A stretch of DNA of 64,000 nucleotides. It comes from Bradyrhizobium yuanmingense (lineage in GTDB: Bacteria > Pseudomonadota > Alphaproteobacteria > Rhizobiales > Xanthobacteraceae). The number at the start of each line of letters is the position of its first letter. The first letter of the stretch is position 1. The position numbers were made by a program, and so were the translations under genes. Below are positions 27,313 through 35,708 of the stretch, one piece after another. The DNA is taken from positions 620,001 through 684,000 of the forward strand of contig NZ_FMAE01000006.1 of NCBI RefSeq assembly GCF_900094575.1, written 5' to 3'. Under the pieces are notes generated by a model. It saw nothing but the letters and a program-made list of their open reading frames with translations, was not told the DNA's origin and did not search any database.

Positions 27313-27984
27313 ATGAGATCGGCTGCAAATTGGCTTACCGCGATTCTGTCCATCATCACCGTCGGCGCCGCGCTGTCGCTGCCGACCTCGGCCGCATATG
27401 CGGGCGATGACGGCAACAGCAAGAATGTCACCGAGGACGAGATCGTCCGCGCGCTGGCGCCGGCGCCGAAGAAGCCCTTGACGCGCGGCCTCTCGATCGG
27501 TCCGCAGACCGCCCCTGCACCGAGCGCGACCGACTCCAAGCTGATCCAGTCGGTGCGCGGCCGCTCGACGCGTTCGCTGTCGTCGACCGAGCGCGAGGAA
27601 ATCGCCTTGGCCGCCAAGGACAAGCCGAACATCGATCTCGAGATCACGTTCGACTACAACTCCGCCAATATCAGCGCCAAGTCGCTGCCCTCGGTGCAGG
27701 CGCTCGGCCGCGCCTTGACCAGCCCGGATCTGAAGGGCTCGACCTTCGTGGTCGCCGGTCATACCGACGCCGCCGGCGGCGAAGCCTACAACCAGGACCT
27801 CTCGGAGCGTCGCGCCGATTCGATCAAGCGCTACCTGGTCGAGAAGTACAGCATCTCCGCGACCGATCTCGTCACCGTCGGCTACGGCAAGAGCAAGCTC
27901 AAGGACCCGAACCAGCCGCTGGCGGAGGCCAACCGGCGCGTGCAGGTCGTCAACATGGAAAACAAGACCACCGCATCGAAGTGA
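27313..27984 (+). CDS. OmpA-family peptidoglycan-binding protein
   Basis: 223 residues with a signal peptide (cleavage about residue 30, SAAYAGDD). A C-terminal OmpA domain (about 105-215) contains ITFDYNSANI, VVAGHTDAAGGEAYNQDLSERRADSIKRYL and GYGKSKL...NRRVQVV. The Asp/Arg pair that contacts diaminopimelate is present (TDAAG, SERRA). No beta-barrel, so a periplasmic anchor. ATG 27313 follows GAGGGACTGGGA. Located 147 bp after the caspase-fold gene; co-transcription is plausible. A short palindrome (CAAGG...CCTTG, about 27190) lies in the gap. Confidence 0.9.
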   Translation: MRSAANWLTAILSIITVGAALSLPTSAAYAGDDGNSKNVTEDEIVRALAPAPKKPLTRGLSIGPQTAPAPSATDSKLIQSVRGRSTRSLSSTEREEIALAAKDKPNIDLEITFDYNSANISAKSLPSVQALGRALTSPDLKGSTFVVAGHTDAAGGEAYNQDLSERRADSIKRYLVEKYSISATDLVTVGYGKSKLKDPNQPLAEANRRVQVVNMENKTTASK

Positions 27985-28142
27985 GCACGACGAATCCATT
28001 GCCAGTGACAAGTCGTGATGTCGTGTAAGGTCTCGTTTCCAAAGCGCGTCCCGCAGCCTTGCGGGACGCCGCTTCATGTCAGAAAAGCGCTCCGTTTGGG
28101 CCTCGCGCGGATGGCCGTGAGCCAGGTCAGGATGATCCGGCG

Positions 28143-29072
28143 ATGAATTTGACTGAATACCTCAAGCCGGCCGGAACCGTGCTGTTCGTCGCCGCGCTCG
28201 GCATCGGCTATTATCTGTTCGAGCATCGCAAGCGTCCCGAGCCGAAGGAGACGCAAAGCGAGGCGCTCGTCATCGTGACGAAGTCAACCAATGCCTGCTT
28301 CTCCGATCTGGTGCGGGTGACCGGTTTCTTCGTACCGCGCCGCGAGGCGGTGGTCGTTGCCGATCAGGAAGGCTCCAGGGTCACCGACCTCCTGGTCACC
28401 GAGGGCACGATCGTCGCCGACAATCAGGAGCTAGCGCGCCTGACCGCGCCGCCGCAGATTCCGGGCCAGCCGCAGCGGCCCGGCCCGCAAGGCCCGATCT
28501 CGCTGAAAGCCCCCGCGCCGGGCCTTGTCACCGAAGTCCGCACCATCGTCGGCGCGCCGGCCTCGCCGCAGGCCGGTCCGATGTTCCGCATCGCCGTCAA
28601 CAACGAGATCGAGCTCGACGCCCAGGTTCCGGCGGTGCACATGTCCAAGCTCACCTCCGGCGCCACCGTGCGGATCAGCCGCGACGATGCGCCCGACCTG
28701 ATCGGGCGGGTCCGGCTGGTTGCACCCGAGATCGACCGCGCCACGCAACTCGGGCGGGTCCGCATCAGCGTCGCCAACAACCCCTCGCTCAAGGTCGGCG
28801 TGTTCGCTCGCGCCTCGATCGACGCCAAGCGAAGCTGCGGCGTCTCGATCCCGAAGACCGCGATCGATCACCTCACGGTGCAGGTCGTCAAGGGCAATGT
28901 CGTCGAGACACGCAAGGTGCGGGTCGGATTGTCGTCCGACAGCGCGACGGAAATCCTGGAAGGGCTGCAGGTCGGCGAAATCGTCGTGGCCGACGCCGGC
29001 TCTTCGCTCCATGACGGCGACCAGATCAAGACCATGTTCGCCGATGAACTCGATCGCACGCGGGTACGCTGA
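28143..29072 (+). CDS. RND-pump periplasmic adaptor (HlyD/MFP family)
   Basis: 309 residues. One N-terminal membrane segment (AGTVLFVAALGIGYYLF, residues 10-26) is followed by a biotinyl-lipoyl-like hairpin (VVVADQEGSRVTDLLVTEGTIVADNQELARL...APAPGLVTEV) and a beta-barrel domain. The CFSDLVRVTGFFVPRREA motif is shared with the second adaptor at 54612. ATG 28143 is used; the upstream extension lies over intergenic sequence. The stop overlaps the pump start by one base, so the adaptor and RND permease are coupled. It is shorter than AcrA and lacks a clear long coiled coil. Confidence 0.88.
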   Translation: MNLTEYLKPAGTVLFVAALGIGYYLFEHRKRPEPKETQSEALVIVTKSTNACFSDLVRVTGFFVPRREAVVVADQEGSRVTDLLVTEGTIVADNQELARLTAPPQIPGQPQRPGPQGPISLKAPAPGLVTEVRTIVGAPASPQAGPMFRIAVNNEIELDAQVPAVHMSKLTSGATVRISRDDAPDLIGRVRLVAPEIDRATQLGRVRISVANNPSLKVGVFARASIDAKRSCGVSIPKTAIDHLTVQVVKGNVVETRKVRVGLSSDSATEILEGLQVGEIVVADAGSSLHDGDQIKTMFADELDRTRVR

Positions 29073-32000
29073 TGGCTCTCAATATCTCGGCATGGTCGAT
29101 CCGCAATCCGCTGCCGTCGATCGTCTTCTCCATCATCCTGCTGGTGCTGGGTTGGGTGTCCTTCACCAAGCTTGCGATCACACGGCTGCCCTCGGCCGAC
29201 ATCCCCGTGATCTCGGTGGCGGTGTCGCAGTTCGGCGCCGCACCGGCCGAACTGGAATCCCAGGTCACCAAGACGGTTGAAGACGCGGTCTCCGGCGTCG
29301 AGGGCGTCAGGCACATCACCTCGTCGATCACCGACGGCCTGTCGGTCACCACGATCCAGTTCGCGCTCGAGACCAACACCGATCGCGCGCTCAACGACGT
29401 CAAGGACGCGGTGACGCGCGTGCGCTCCAACCTGCCGCAGAACGTCACCGAGCCGCTGATCCAGCGCGTCGACGTCATCGGCCTGCCGATCGTGACTTAT
29501 GCCGCGATCTCGCCCGGCAAGACGCCGGAGCAGCTCTCCTATTTCGTCGACGACGTGGTCAAGCGCGCGCTGCAGGGCGTGCGCGGCGTCGCCCAGGTCG
29601 AGCGCATCGGCGGCGTCGAGCGCGAGATCCTGGTCTCGCTGGATCCCGATCGCCTGCAGGCGATGGGCCTGACCGCGGTCAATGTCAGCCAGAGCCTGCG
29701 CGGCACCAATGTCGACGTCGCCGGCGGCCGCGCCGAGATCGGCAAGAACGACCAGGCGATCCGCACGCTCGCCGGCGCCAAGACGCTTGGCGATCTCGCC
29801 GGCACCATGATCCCGCTGTTCGGCGGCGGCGAGGTCCGGCTCGACGATCTCGGCACCGTCACCGACACCATCGCCGACCGCCGCACCTTCGCCCGCTTCA
29901 ACGGCGAGCCGGTGGTCGCGCTCGGCATCAAGCGCTCCAAGGGCGCCAGCGACGTGAAGGTGGCCGAGGCCGTGCAGAAGCGCATCGACGCGCTGAAAGC
30001 GGCCTATCCCGACGTCGACCTGAAGGTGATCGACACCTCGGTCGAATACACCAACGGCAATTACCACGCGGCGATCTCGACCCTTTTCGAAGGCGCCATC
30101 CTCGCCGTGATCATCGTGCTCTTGTTCCTGCGCGACCTGCGCGCCACCATCATCGCCGCGATCTCGCTGCCGCTGTCGATCTTCCCGGCGTTCTGGGCGA
30201 TGGACCTGCTCGGCTTCTCGCTGAACCTCGTCAGCTTCCTCGCCATCACGCTCTCGACGGGCATTCTTGTCGACGATGCCATCGTCGAAATCGAGAACAT
30301 CGTCCGGCACATGAACATGGGCAAGTCGCCCTACCGGGCCGCGCTCGAGGCCGCCGACGAGATCGGCCTCGCCGTCATCGCGATCTCGCTGACCATCATC
30401 GCCATCTTCGCGCCCGCGAGCTTCATGTCGGGCATTGCCGGACAGTTCTTCAAGCAGTTCGGCATCACCGTCTCGGTGCAGGTGTTCTTCTCGCTGCTCG
30501 CCGCGCGCTTCGTCACGCCGGTGCTGGCCGCCTATTTCCTCAAGCACAGTACGCACGAGGAGCCGCCGCCCGGTCCCATCCTGCGCTCCTATCATCGCAT
30601 CGTTGCCTGGTCGGTGAAGCACTACTTCATCACGGTGCTGATCGGGCTCGGCGTCTTCGCCGCCTCGATCTGGAGCATCACGCTGCTGCCGCAGGGCTTC
30701 CTGCCGGCCCAGGACAGCGCGCGCTCGCTGCTTGCGCTCGAGCTGCCGCCGGGCACCCAGCTCGCCTACACCGAGAAGGTCACCGAGGACATCGTCGCGC
30801 GCCTGCGCAAGCGGCCCGAGGTCAAGAGCATCTTCGTCGACGGCGGCCGCGTCCCGCCGGGCACCCAGGAGGTGCGCCGCGCCGCCCTGATCATCAATTA
30901 CACACCCAAGGACAGCCGCGACATCACCCAGCGCGAGCTCGAATTCTCCATCAGCCAGGAGCTGGAGAACGTTCCCGATATCCGCTTCTGGTTCCTGGAC
31001 GAGAACGGCCTGCGCGCGATCTCGCTGGTGGTGACAGGCGTCGACCCCAACATCGTCAACAACGTCGCGAGCGAGCTTGCGACGCAGATGAAGCGCATTC
31101 CCACCATCGCCAACGTCATCTCCGAAACTTCGCTGGAGCGCCCCGAACTGCGCATCGAGCCGCGCGCCGATCTCGCCGCACGGCTCGGCGTCTCCACCGA
31201 AAGCCTGTCGCAGACCATCCGTGTCGCCACCATCGGCGACGTCGGACCGGCACTCGCCAAGTTCGACGTCGGCGACCGCCTGGTGCCGATCCGCGTGCAG
31301 CTCGAGGACGCCGCCCGCGGCGATCTGAAGACGCTGGAGCAGCTCCGCGTGCCGCTCGGCGAGCGCGGCGAGAAGGGCGGCGTGCCGCTTTCGGTCATCG
31401 CCGACGTCAAGCTCGACCAGGGTCCGACCAGCATCGGCCGCTACGATCGCGAACGGCAGGCGACCGTTGCCGCCGACCTCGTCGGCTCCGCCGCGCTCGG
31501 CGATGCCACCAAGAAGATCTACGACCTGCCGGTCATGAAGACCCTGCCGAAGGGCGTGAAGGTCTCGCCCTCGGGCGATGCCGAAAGCCTGAACGAATTG
31601 TCCGAGGGTTTTGCGACCGCCATCACGGCGGGGCTGATGATGGTCTATGCGGTGCTGGTGCTGCTGTTCGGCACCTTCCTGCAGCCGATCACCATCCTGT
31701 TCTCGCTGCCGCTCTCGATCGGCGGCGCGATCGCGGCCCTGCTCGTCACCGGCAAGCAGCTCACCACGCCGGTGTGGATCGGCATCCTGATGCTGATGGG
31801 CATCGTCACCAAGAACGCGATCATGCTGGTGGAATTCGCCATCGAGTCCATCAAGGCCGGCACGCCGCGCGAAGAGGCCATGATCGACGCCGGCATGAAG
31901 CGCGCCCGTCCGATCGTGATGACCACGATCGCCATGGCCGCGGGCATGATGCCGAGCGCCCTGGCCGTCGGCGCCGGCGGCGAATTCCGCTCGCCGATGG

Positions 32001-32218
32001 CGCTCGCGGTGATCGGCGGCCTGATCTTCTCGACCCTCCTGTCGCTGGTGTTCGTGCCCGCGATGTTCATGGTGATGGACGATTTCGGCGCCCTGATCTG
32101 GCGCTTCGCCAAGCGGCTGATCGTGCACAGCGAGGATGCGGAGACGGACCATCATGGGGCTGCGGAGGCGGAAGCCAGGCCGGCGGTGACGAGCGTCGCA
32201 CGGCCCGCGGCGGAGTAG
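29072..32218 (+). CDS. RND-family efflux transporter permease
   Basis: 1048 residues with the usual two sets of six membrane spans and two large periplasmic loops. Proton-relay residues are visible: adjacent Asp in TGILVDDAIVEIENI (TM4) and Lys in GIVTKNAIMLVEFA (TM10). The first span is LPSIVFSIILLVLGWVSF. The N-terminal region resembles HAE-1 drug pumps. Its substrate cannot be predicted. It begins at ATG 29072 over the adaptor stop. No outer-membrane channel gene follows, so TolC-type partnership must come from elsewhere. Confidence 0.93.
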   Translation: MALNISAWSIRNPLPSIVFSIILLVLGWVSFTKLAITRLPSADIPVISVAVSQFGAAPAELESQVTKTVEDAVSGVEGVRHITSSITDGLSVTTIQFALETNTDRALNDVKDAVTRVRSNLPQNVTEPLIQRVDVIGLPIVTYAAISPGKTPEQLSYFVDDVVKRALQGVRGVAQVERIGGVEREILVSLDPDRLQAMGLTAVNVSQSLRGTNVDVAGGRAEIGKNDQAIRTLAGAKTLGDLAGTMIPLFGGGEVRLDDLGTVTDTIADRRTFARFNGEPVVALGIKRSKGASDVKVAEAVQKRIDALKAAYPDVDLKVIDTSVEYTNGNYHAAISTLFEGAILAVIIVLLFLRDLRATIIAAISLPLSIFPAFWAMDLLGFSLNLVSFLAITLSTGILVDDAIVEIENIVRHMNMGKSPYRAALEAADEIGLAVIAISLTIIAIFAPASFMSGIAGQFFKQFGITVSVQVFFSLLAARFVTPVLAAYFLKHSTHEEPPPGPILRSYHRIVAWSVKHYFITVLIGLGVFAASIWSITLLPQGFLPAQDSARSLLALELPPGTQLAYTEKVTEDIVARLRKRPEVKSIFVDGGRVPPGTQEVRRAALIINYTPKDSRDITQRELEFSISQELENVPDIRFWFLDENGLRAISLVVTGVDPNIVNNVASELATQMKRIPTIANVISETSLERPELRIEPRADLAARLGVSTESLSQTIRVATIGDVGPALAKFDVGDRLVPIRVQLEDAARGDLKTLEQLRVPLGERGEKGGVPLSVIADVKLDQGPTSIGRYDRERQATVAADLVGSAALGDATKKIYDLPVMKTLPKGVKVSPSGDAESLNELSEGFATAITAGLMMVYAVLVLLFGTFLQPITILFSLPLSIGGAIAALLVTGKQLTTPVWIGILMLMGIVTKNAIMLVEFAIESIKAGTPREEAMIDAGMKRARPIVMTTIAMAAGMMPSALAVGAGGEFRSPMALAVIGGLIFSTLLSLVFVPAMFMVMDDFGALIWRFAKRLIVHSEDAETDHHGAAEAEARPAVTSVARPAAE

Positions 32219-32279
32219 GGTCCACGCCAGCTTGGAAGCCCACGGTGGCGCAAGTCGTTTGCGTCCGCTAGCCTATGGC

Positions 32280-32519
32280 ATGGCCTTCGCGCGCATCACG
32301 ATGGACCCTGCCGTCTGCACTGGCAAAGCTTGCATTCGCGGGCTGCGTTTTCCGGTTGCGCGGCTGCTCGGCCTGCTGGCGGCCGGCGAGACGCGCGAAT
32401 CGATCCTCAATGAATATCGGTATTTCGAGCGCGAAGACATCGATGAGGCATTGCGATACGCGGCGTTCCTCGCCGAGGATCTAGCCGTCGATCTGTCTCC
32501 ACCCGCCGAGCAAGAGTGA
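32280..32519 (+). CDS. DUF433 antitoxin-like protein
   Basis: 79 residues, almost all a DUF433 domain: ITMDPAVCTGKACIRGLRFPV followed by LLAAGETRESILNEYRYFEREDIDEALRYAAFLAED. DUF433 proteins usually act as antitoxins with a downstream DUF5615 PIN-like toxin. Here the stop overlaps a GTG (32516) in the usual GTGA coupling, but that frame (VKLLALL...) runs at once into the antisense of the Crp-family gene. The toxin is therefore missing or reduced to a few codons. Ribosome site weak; ATG 32280 is chosen because the domain begins there. Confidence 0.8.
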   Translation: MAFARITMDPAVCTGKACIRGLRFPVARLLGLLAAGETRESILNEYRYFEREDIDEALRYAAFLAEDLAVDLSPPAEQE

Positions 32520-32530
32520 AACTGCTCGCC

Positions 32531-33205
32531 CTACTCGTTTCGCGCGATCGCGGTCAGCTTGGTCATGTTCCGCAGCAGGATCCGGCCGCGCTGGAGATCG
32601 AGGATCGCTTCCTTGCGCCAGGCCTGGAGCTGGCGGTTGACGCTTTCGCGGGCGGCGCCGACGAAGACGCCGAGTTGCTCCTGCGAGATATGGACCTCGG
32701 AACCGAAATCGGCGGCGAGCGCGCAGAGCCGCCGCGCCAGCCGCACCGGCAGCGGCTGCAGCATGGATTCTTCCATGCGCTCGCTCTGCCAGCGGATGCG
32801 CTGGCACAGCAGCGCGATGATTTTGATCGCGACCTTGGGCTCGCGCTCGAGGAAGCCGAGGAAGTCTTCGCGCCGCAGCACGAACAATTCGCTGGCCTCG
32901 CCCGCGGTCGCGTCCGCCGTCCGGTTCTGGCCGTCCAGCACCGCGACCTCGCCGAACAGGTCGCCCGGCCCCATGAAGTTCAGCGTCAGCCGGCTGCCGT
33001 CGGCGGCGCCGGTCTCGATGCGGACCTGGCCGCGGCGCACGCCGAACAGCGCATTGCCGGGATCGCCCTTCTGGAACAGCACCTCGCCGCTGGCCAAATG
33101 CTGGGTGTGGCAGAGATTAGACAGCCGCTGGAGCTCGTCTGCGCCAAGATCGGCGAACATCGGATTCATCTTCAGGATGACCGCAAATTCGGCCTGCTTG
33201 CTCAT
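32531..33205 (-). CDS. Crp/Fnr-family transcriptional regulator
   Basis: 224 residues: cyclic-nucleotide-binding-like domain (about 15-130, with GDLFGEVAVLDGQNRTA resembling the phosphate-binding cassette) and a C-terminal helix-turn-helix whose recognition helix reads AARESVNRQL. The R-E-x-V-x-R pattern is that of CRP rather than FNR, and no N-terminal Cys cluster for Fe-S is present. ATG 33205 is preferred to the longer frame from 33247. A CRP-like palindrome lies about 110 bp upstream. It is convergent with the DUF433 gene, 11 bp apart. Because nucleotide cyclase genes are abundant in the window, a cAMP-type ligand is plausible. Confidence 0.9.
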   Translation of the reverse strand: MSKQAEFAVILKMNPMFADLGADELQRLSNLCHTQHLASGEVLFQKGDPGNALFGVRRGQVRIETGAADGSRLTLNFMGPGDLFGEVAVLDGQNRTADATAGEASELFVLRREDFLGFLEREPKVAIKIIALLCQRIRWQSERMEESMLQPLPVRLARRLCALAADFGSEVHISQEQLGVFVGAARESVNRQLQAWRKEAILDLQRGRILLRNMTKLTAIARNE

Positions 33206-33310
33206 GTCAATGTCCTTGTGAACGTCCTGGTCATCGTCTCTTGGCAAATCGTCTTGGCAAATCGCTTGAAACCATCAACTTCAGGATCGCGTAAAACAGC
33301 GCCGGAGAAG

Positions 33311-33326
33311 TGTGTCATAAGTCACA
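33311..33326. promoter_or_regulatory. CRP-like binding site
   Basis: TGTGTCATAAGTCACA fits TGTGA-N6-TCACA with a single mismatch. It sits in the gap between the divergent Crp-family gene (start 33205) and the AsmA gene (start 33456). The regulator's recognition helix has the CRP residues for this motif, so autoregulation is likely. Confidence 0.5.
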
Positions 33327-33455
33327 TAACTTTGCAGCACCCCCTGACTATTTTTACGCGCTTGGAGCCGCTTCCCGTCCGGGGATAAACTCCGGGCGCA
33401 AAGGACGGGTGATCGGCCGGGTTCGGCGCGGATTGTCCGTCGCTGGAAAGTCGAC

Positions 33456-35516
33456 ATGAGAGCATTGAAATTCGTCGGCGGGGCTTTGGCCGCCGTCATC
33501 GTCGTGATCGCACTTCTGCTCGTGGTCGGGATCCCCTCGGGCTTCCTGACCTCGACGATCGCCTCGCGCCTCGAGAGTGCGACCGGCTATCGGCTGTCGA
33601 TCGACGGCACCACCAAGATCAGCCTATGGCCGACGCTGAACGTCACGCTGAACGACCTCACGCTGGCCGACCCCAAGGACCGCAGCGGCATCACGCGCCT
33701 GACGATCGATCGCGTGCAGGCCGACATGTCGCTCGCGAGCGTGTGGTCCGGCAGGCCCGAGATCAGCGAGCTCGTCGTCACCCGTCCCGTGCTCTACCAG
33801 CCGCTGCTCCGCGAACGCCTGCCGAATGCAGCCGCGCCTGCGAAGCCGCTCGCGCTCGACACCAAAGGCGCCACCATCGACCGCATCAAGGTCACCGACG
33901 GCGAAGTGGCATTCTCGCGCCTGCGCGACCGTGTCGAGGGCCGCATCAGCGCCATCAACGCCGACGCGACCCTGGACCGCGACCGCAAGGTCAATATCAC
34001 CGGCACCGCGCGCGTCGGCGATCACCCGACCAAGTTCGACATCAAGGCGGCCTCGCCGGCCGAACGGCCGGCGTTTCATGTGGATTTCGCCATCGATATG
34101 CCCAGCGTGCTGAAGTCCCAGCTCACCGGCCAGGCCGAGATGCGGCTGAGCGGCAATGTCGTGATGATCAACGGCGTGAACGGCAGGCTCGGCGATGGCG
34201 CCTTCAATGGCTGGGCTTCCGTCGACATCGCGAGCAAGCCGCTGGTCAAGGTCGATCTCGACTTCCAGCGGCTCGCCATGCCGCTGGCGAAATCGCCGGA
34301 AAGCGTGTCCGGGCAGCCCTGGAGCAACGCGCCGATCGACGTGGCCGGGCTCAACTATGTCGATGCGCAAGTGCGGATCTCCGCCAACGAGGCCGTGATC
34401 GGCGATGCGCGCATTGCGCCGCTGGCGCTCGACGCCAAGCTCGCCGGCGGCGTGCTGAAGGCCGGCACGGCCAATCTCGGCGCCTATGGCGGCCAGGTCT
34501 CGGGCGAGGTGATCCTGGACGCGACGACCGGCGCGCCGAGCTTTGCCATGCATTCCGACCTCGTCGGCGTGCGCGCGCTGCCGCTGCTCCAGGGCCTTGC
34601 CGAGTTCGATCGCATCGACGGCAAGCTGCAGGCCAAGCTCGCCCTGCGCAGCGCCGGCAACAGCCAGCGCGCGCTGATGGCGAACATGCAAGGGACGGCC
34701 TTCGTCAATTTCCAGGACGGCGCGATCCGCGGCATCAATGTCGCGCAGATGATCCGCTCGCTGACGACGAGCACGCTCTCCGGCTGGCAAGGAAACCAGA
34801 ATGGAAACCAGAACGGAAACCAGGACCCGAGCCAGGAGCAGAGCACGGATCTGTCGCAGCTCTCGGCCTCCTTCCGCATCGACAAGGGTCAGGCGGTGAC
34901 GACCGATCTCAACCTGATCGGGCCGCTGGTGCGCGTCACCGGCGCCGGCACCATCGCGCTCGACACCAAGATGATGGGCTTTCGCGTCGAGCCGAAGCTC
35001 GTGATGACGACCGAAGGCCAGGGCCGCACCTCCGAGCCGGTCGGCTTCGGCATTCCCGTGATGATCCAGGGCTCCTGGTCGCAGCCGCGGATCTATCCCG
35101 ACATGGCCGGCATGCTGGACAATCCCGACGCCGCCTATGCCAAGCTGCGCGAGATGGGCAAGGGCCTGTTCGGCCCCGACGGCGCCGGGCTCGGCAACAT
35201 CCTGGGCAGCCTCGGCCTTGGTGGCACCGTCGCGCCGGGCGGCAATGCCAATCCGCAAGGCCAGCAACCGGGGCAGAACAATCTGCTTGGCGGCCCGCTC
35301 GGGGAGGCGATCGGCAATCTGATCCAGCAGGGTCTCTCCAGCGGCGCGGGGAGCGGCACTGGCACCGGCACCGGGCGCAACCGCAGCCTGCCGGCAACGC
35401 CCTCGACGCCGGCGCCGCAGGCCTCCCCTGCGGCCCCCGCCCTGGAGGATCCGCCGGCCGCGCAGCAGGACAGTCAGCCAATGAACGACGTGCTGCGGCA
35501 GCTCTTCAACCGCTAA
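33456..35516 (+). CDS. AsmA-family protein
   Basis: 686 residues. An N-terminal membrane anchor (FVGGALAAVIVVIALLLVVGIPSGF, residues 6-30) is followed by the AsmA N-terminal signature (SRLESATGYRLSIDGTTKISLWPTLNVTLNDLTLAD) and a C-terminal AsmA_2 domain around residues 370-560 (RIDGKLQAKLALRSAGNS...GTAFVNFQDGAIRGINVAQMI). Asparagine-rich GNQNGNQNGNQ (about residue 447) is encoded by a 12-bp tandem repeat at 34791-34823. The last 100 residues are Gly/Pro/Ala-rich. AsmA proteins move or organise lipids between the inner and outer membranes. It stands alone, divergent from the Crp-family gene. Confidence 0.88.
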   Translation: MRALKFVGGALAAVIVVIALLLVVGIPSGFLTSTIASRLESATGYRLSIDGTTKISLWPTLNVTLNDLTLADPKDRSGITRLTIDRVQADMSLASVWSGRPEISELVVTRPVLYQPLLRERLPNAAAPAKPLALDTKGATIDRIKVTDGEVAFSRLRDRVEGRISAINADATLDRDRKVNITGTARVGDHPTKFDIKAASPAERPAFHVDFAIDMPSVLKSQLTGQAEMRLSGNVVMINGVNGRLGDGAFNGWASVDIASKPLVKVDLDFQRLAMPLAKSPESVSGQPWSNAPIDVAGLNYVDAQVRISANEAVIGDARIAPLALDAKLAGGVLKAGTANLGAYGGQVSGEVILDATTGAPSFAMHSDLVGVRALPLLQGLAEFDRIDGKLQAKLALRSAGNSQRALMANMQGTAFVNFQDGAIRGINVAQMIRSLTTSTLSGWQGNQNGNQNGNQDPSQEQSTDLSQLSASFRIDKGQAVTTDLNLIGPLVRVTGAGTIALDTKMMGFRVEPKLVMTTEGQGRTSEPVGFGIPVMIQGSWSQPRIYPDMAGMLDNPDAAYAKLREMGKGLFGPDGAGLGNILGSLGLGGTVAPGGNANPQGQQPGQNNLLGGPLGEAIGNLIQQGLSSGAGSGTGTGTGRNRSLPATPSTPAPQASPAAPALEDPPAAQQDSQPMNDVLRQLFNR

Positions 35517-35708
35517 GCTCCCTCCTTCGAACGGATCGGGCTGCGACCATCGCCGCCCGTCCACCTGCCCAGGAGGCCACAGGGGGTAACCACACCGGCC
35601 GGTCCCCGGCCGCGCGACGGCCCTTCGGTCCAAATTGTGGTAGAACGGCTTGGAAGGGCCTGTACGGCCCATAGCGCGCAGCGTCAGTGGCGGCGCGAGA
35701 GGATCGGG

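Noticed and set aside
28868..32155. 1095-codon open frame on the minus strand
   Set aside because: Antisense of the RND pump gene; His/Asp/Arg-rich shadow composition, no domain.
33271..33284. TTGAAACCATCAA as a second FixK-like box
   Set aside because: Spacer is 5 rather than 6 bases.
34791..34823. 12-bp tandem repeat as a CRISPR-like array
   Set aside because: In-frame Asn/Gly/Gln codon repeat inside the AsmA gene, no spacers.
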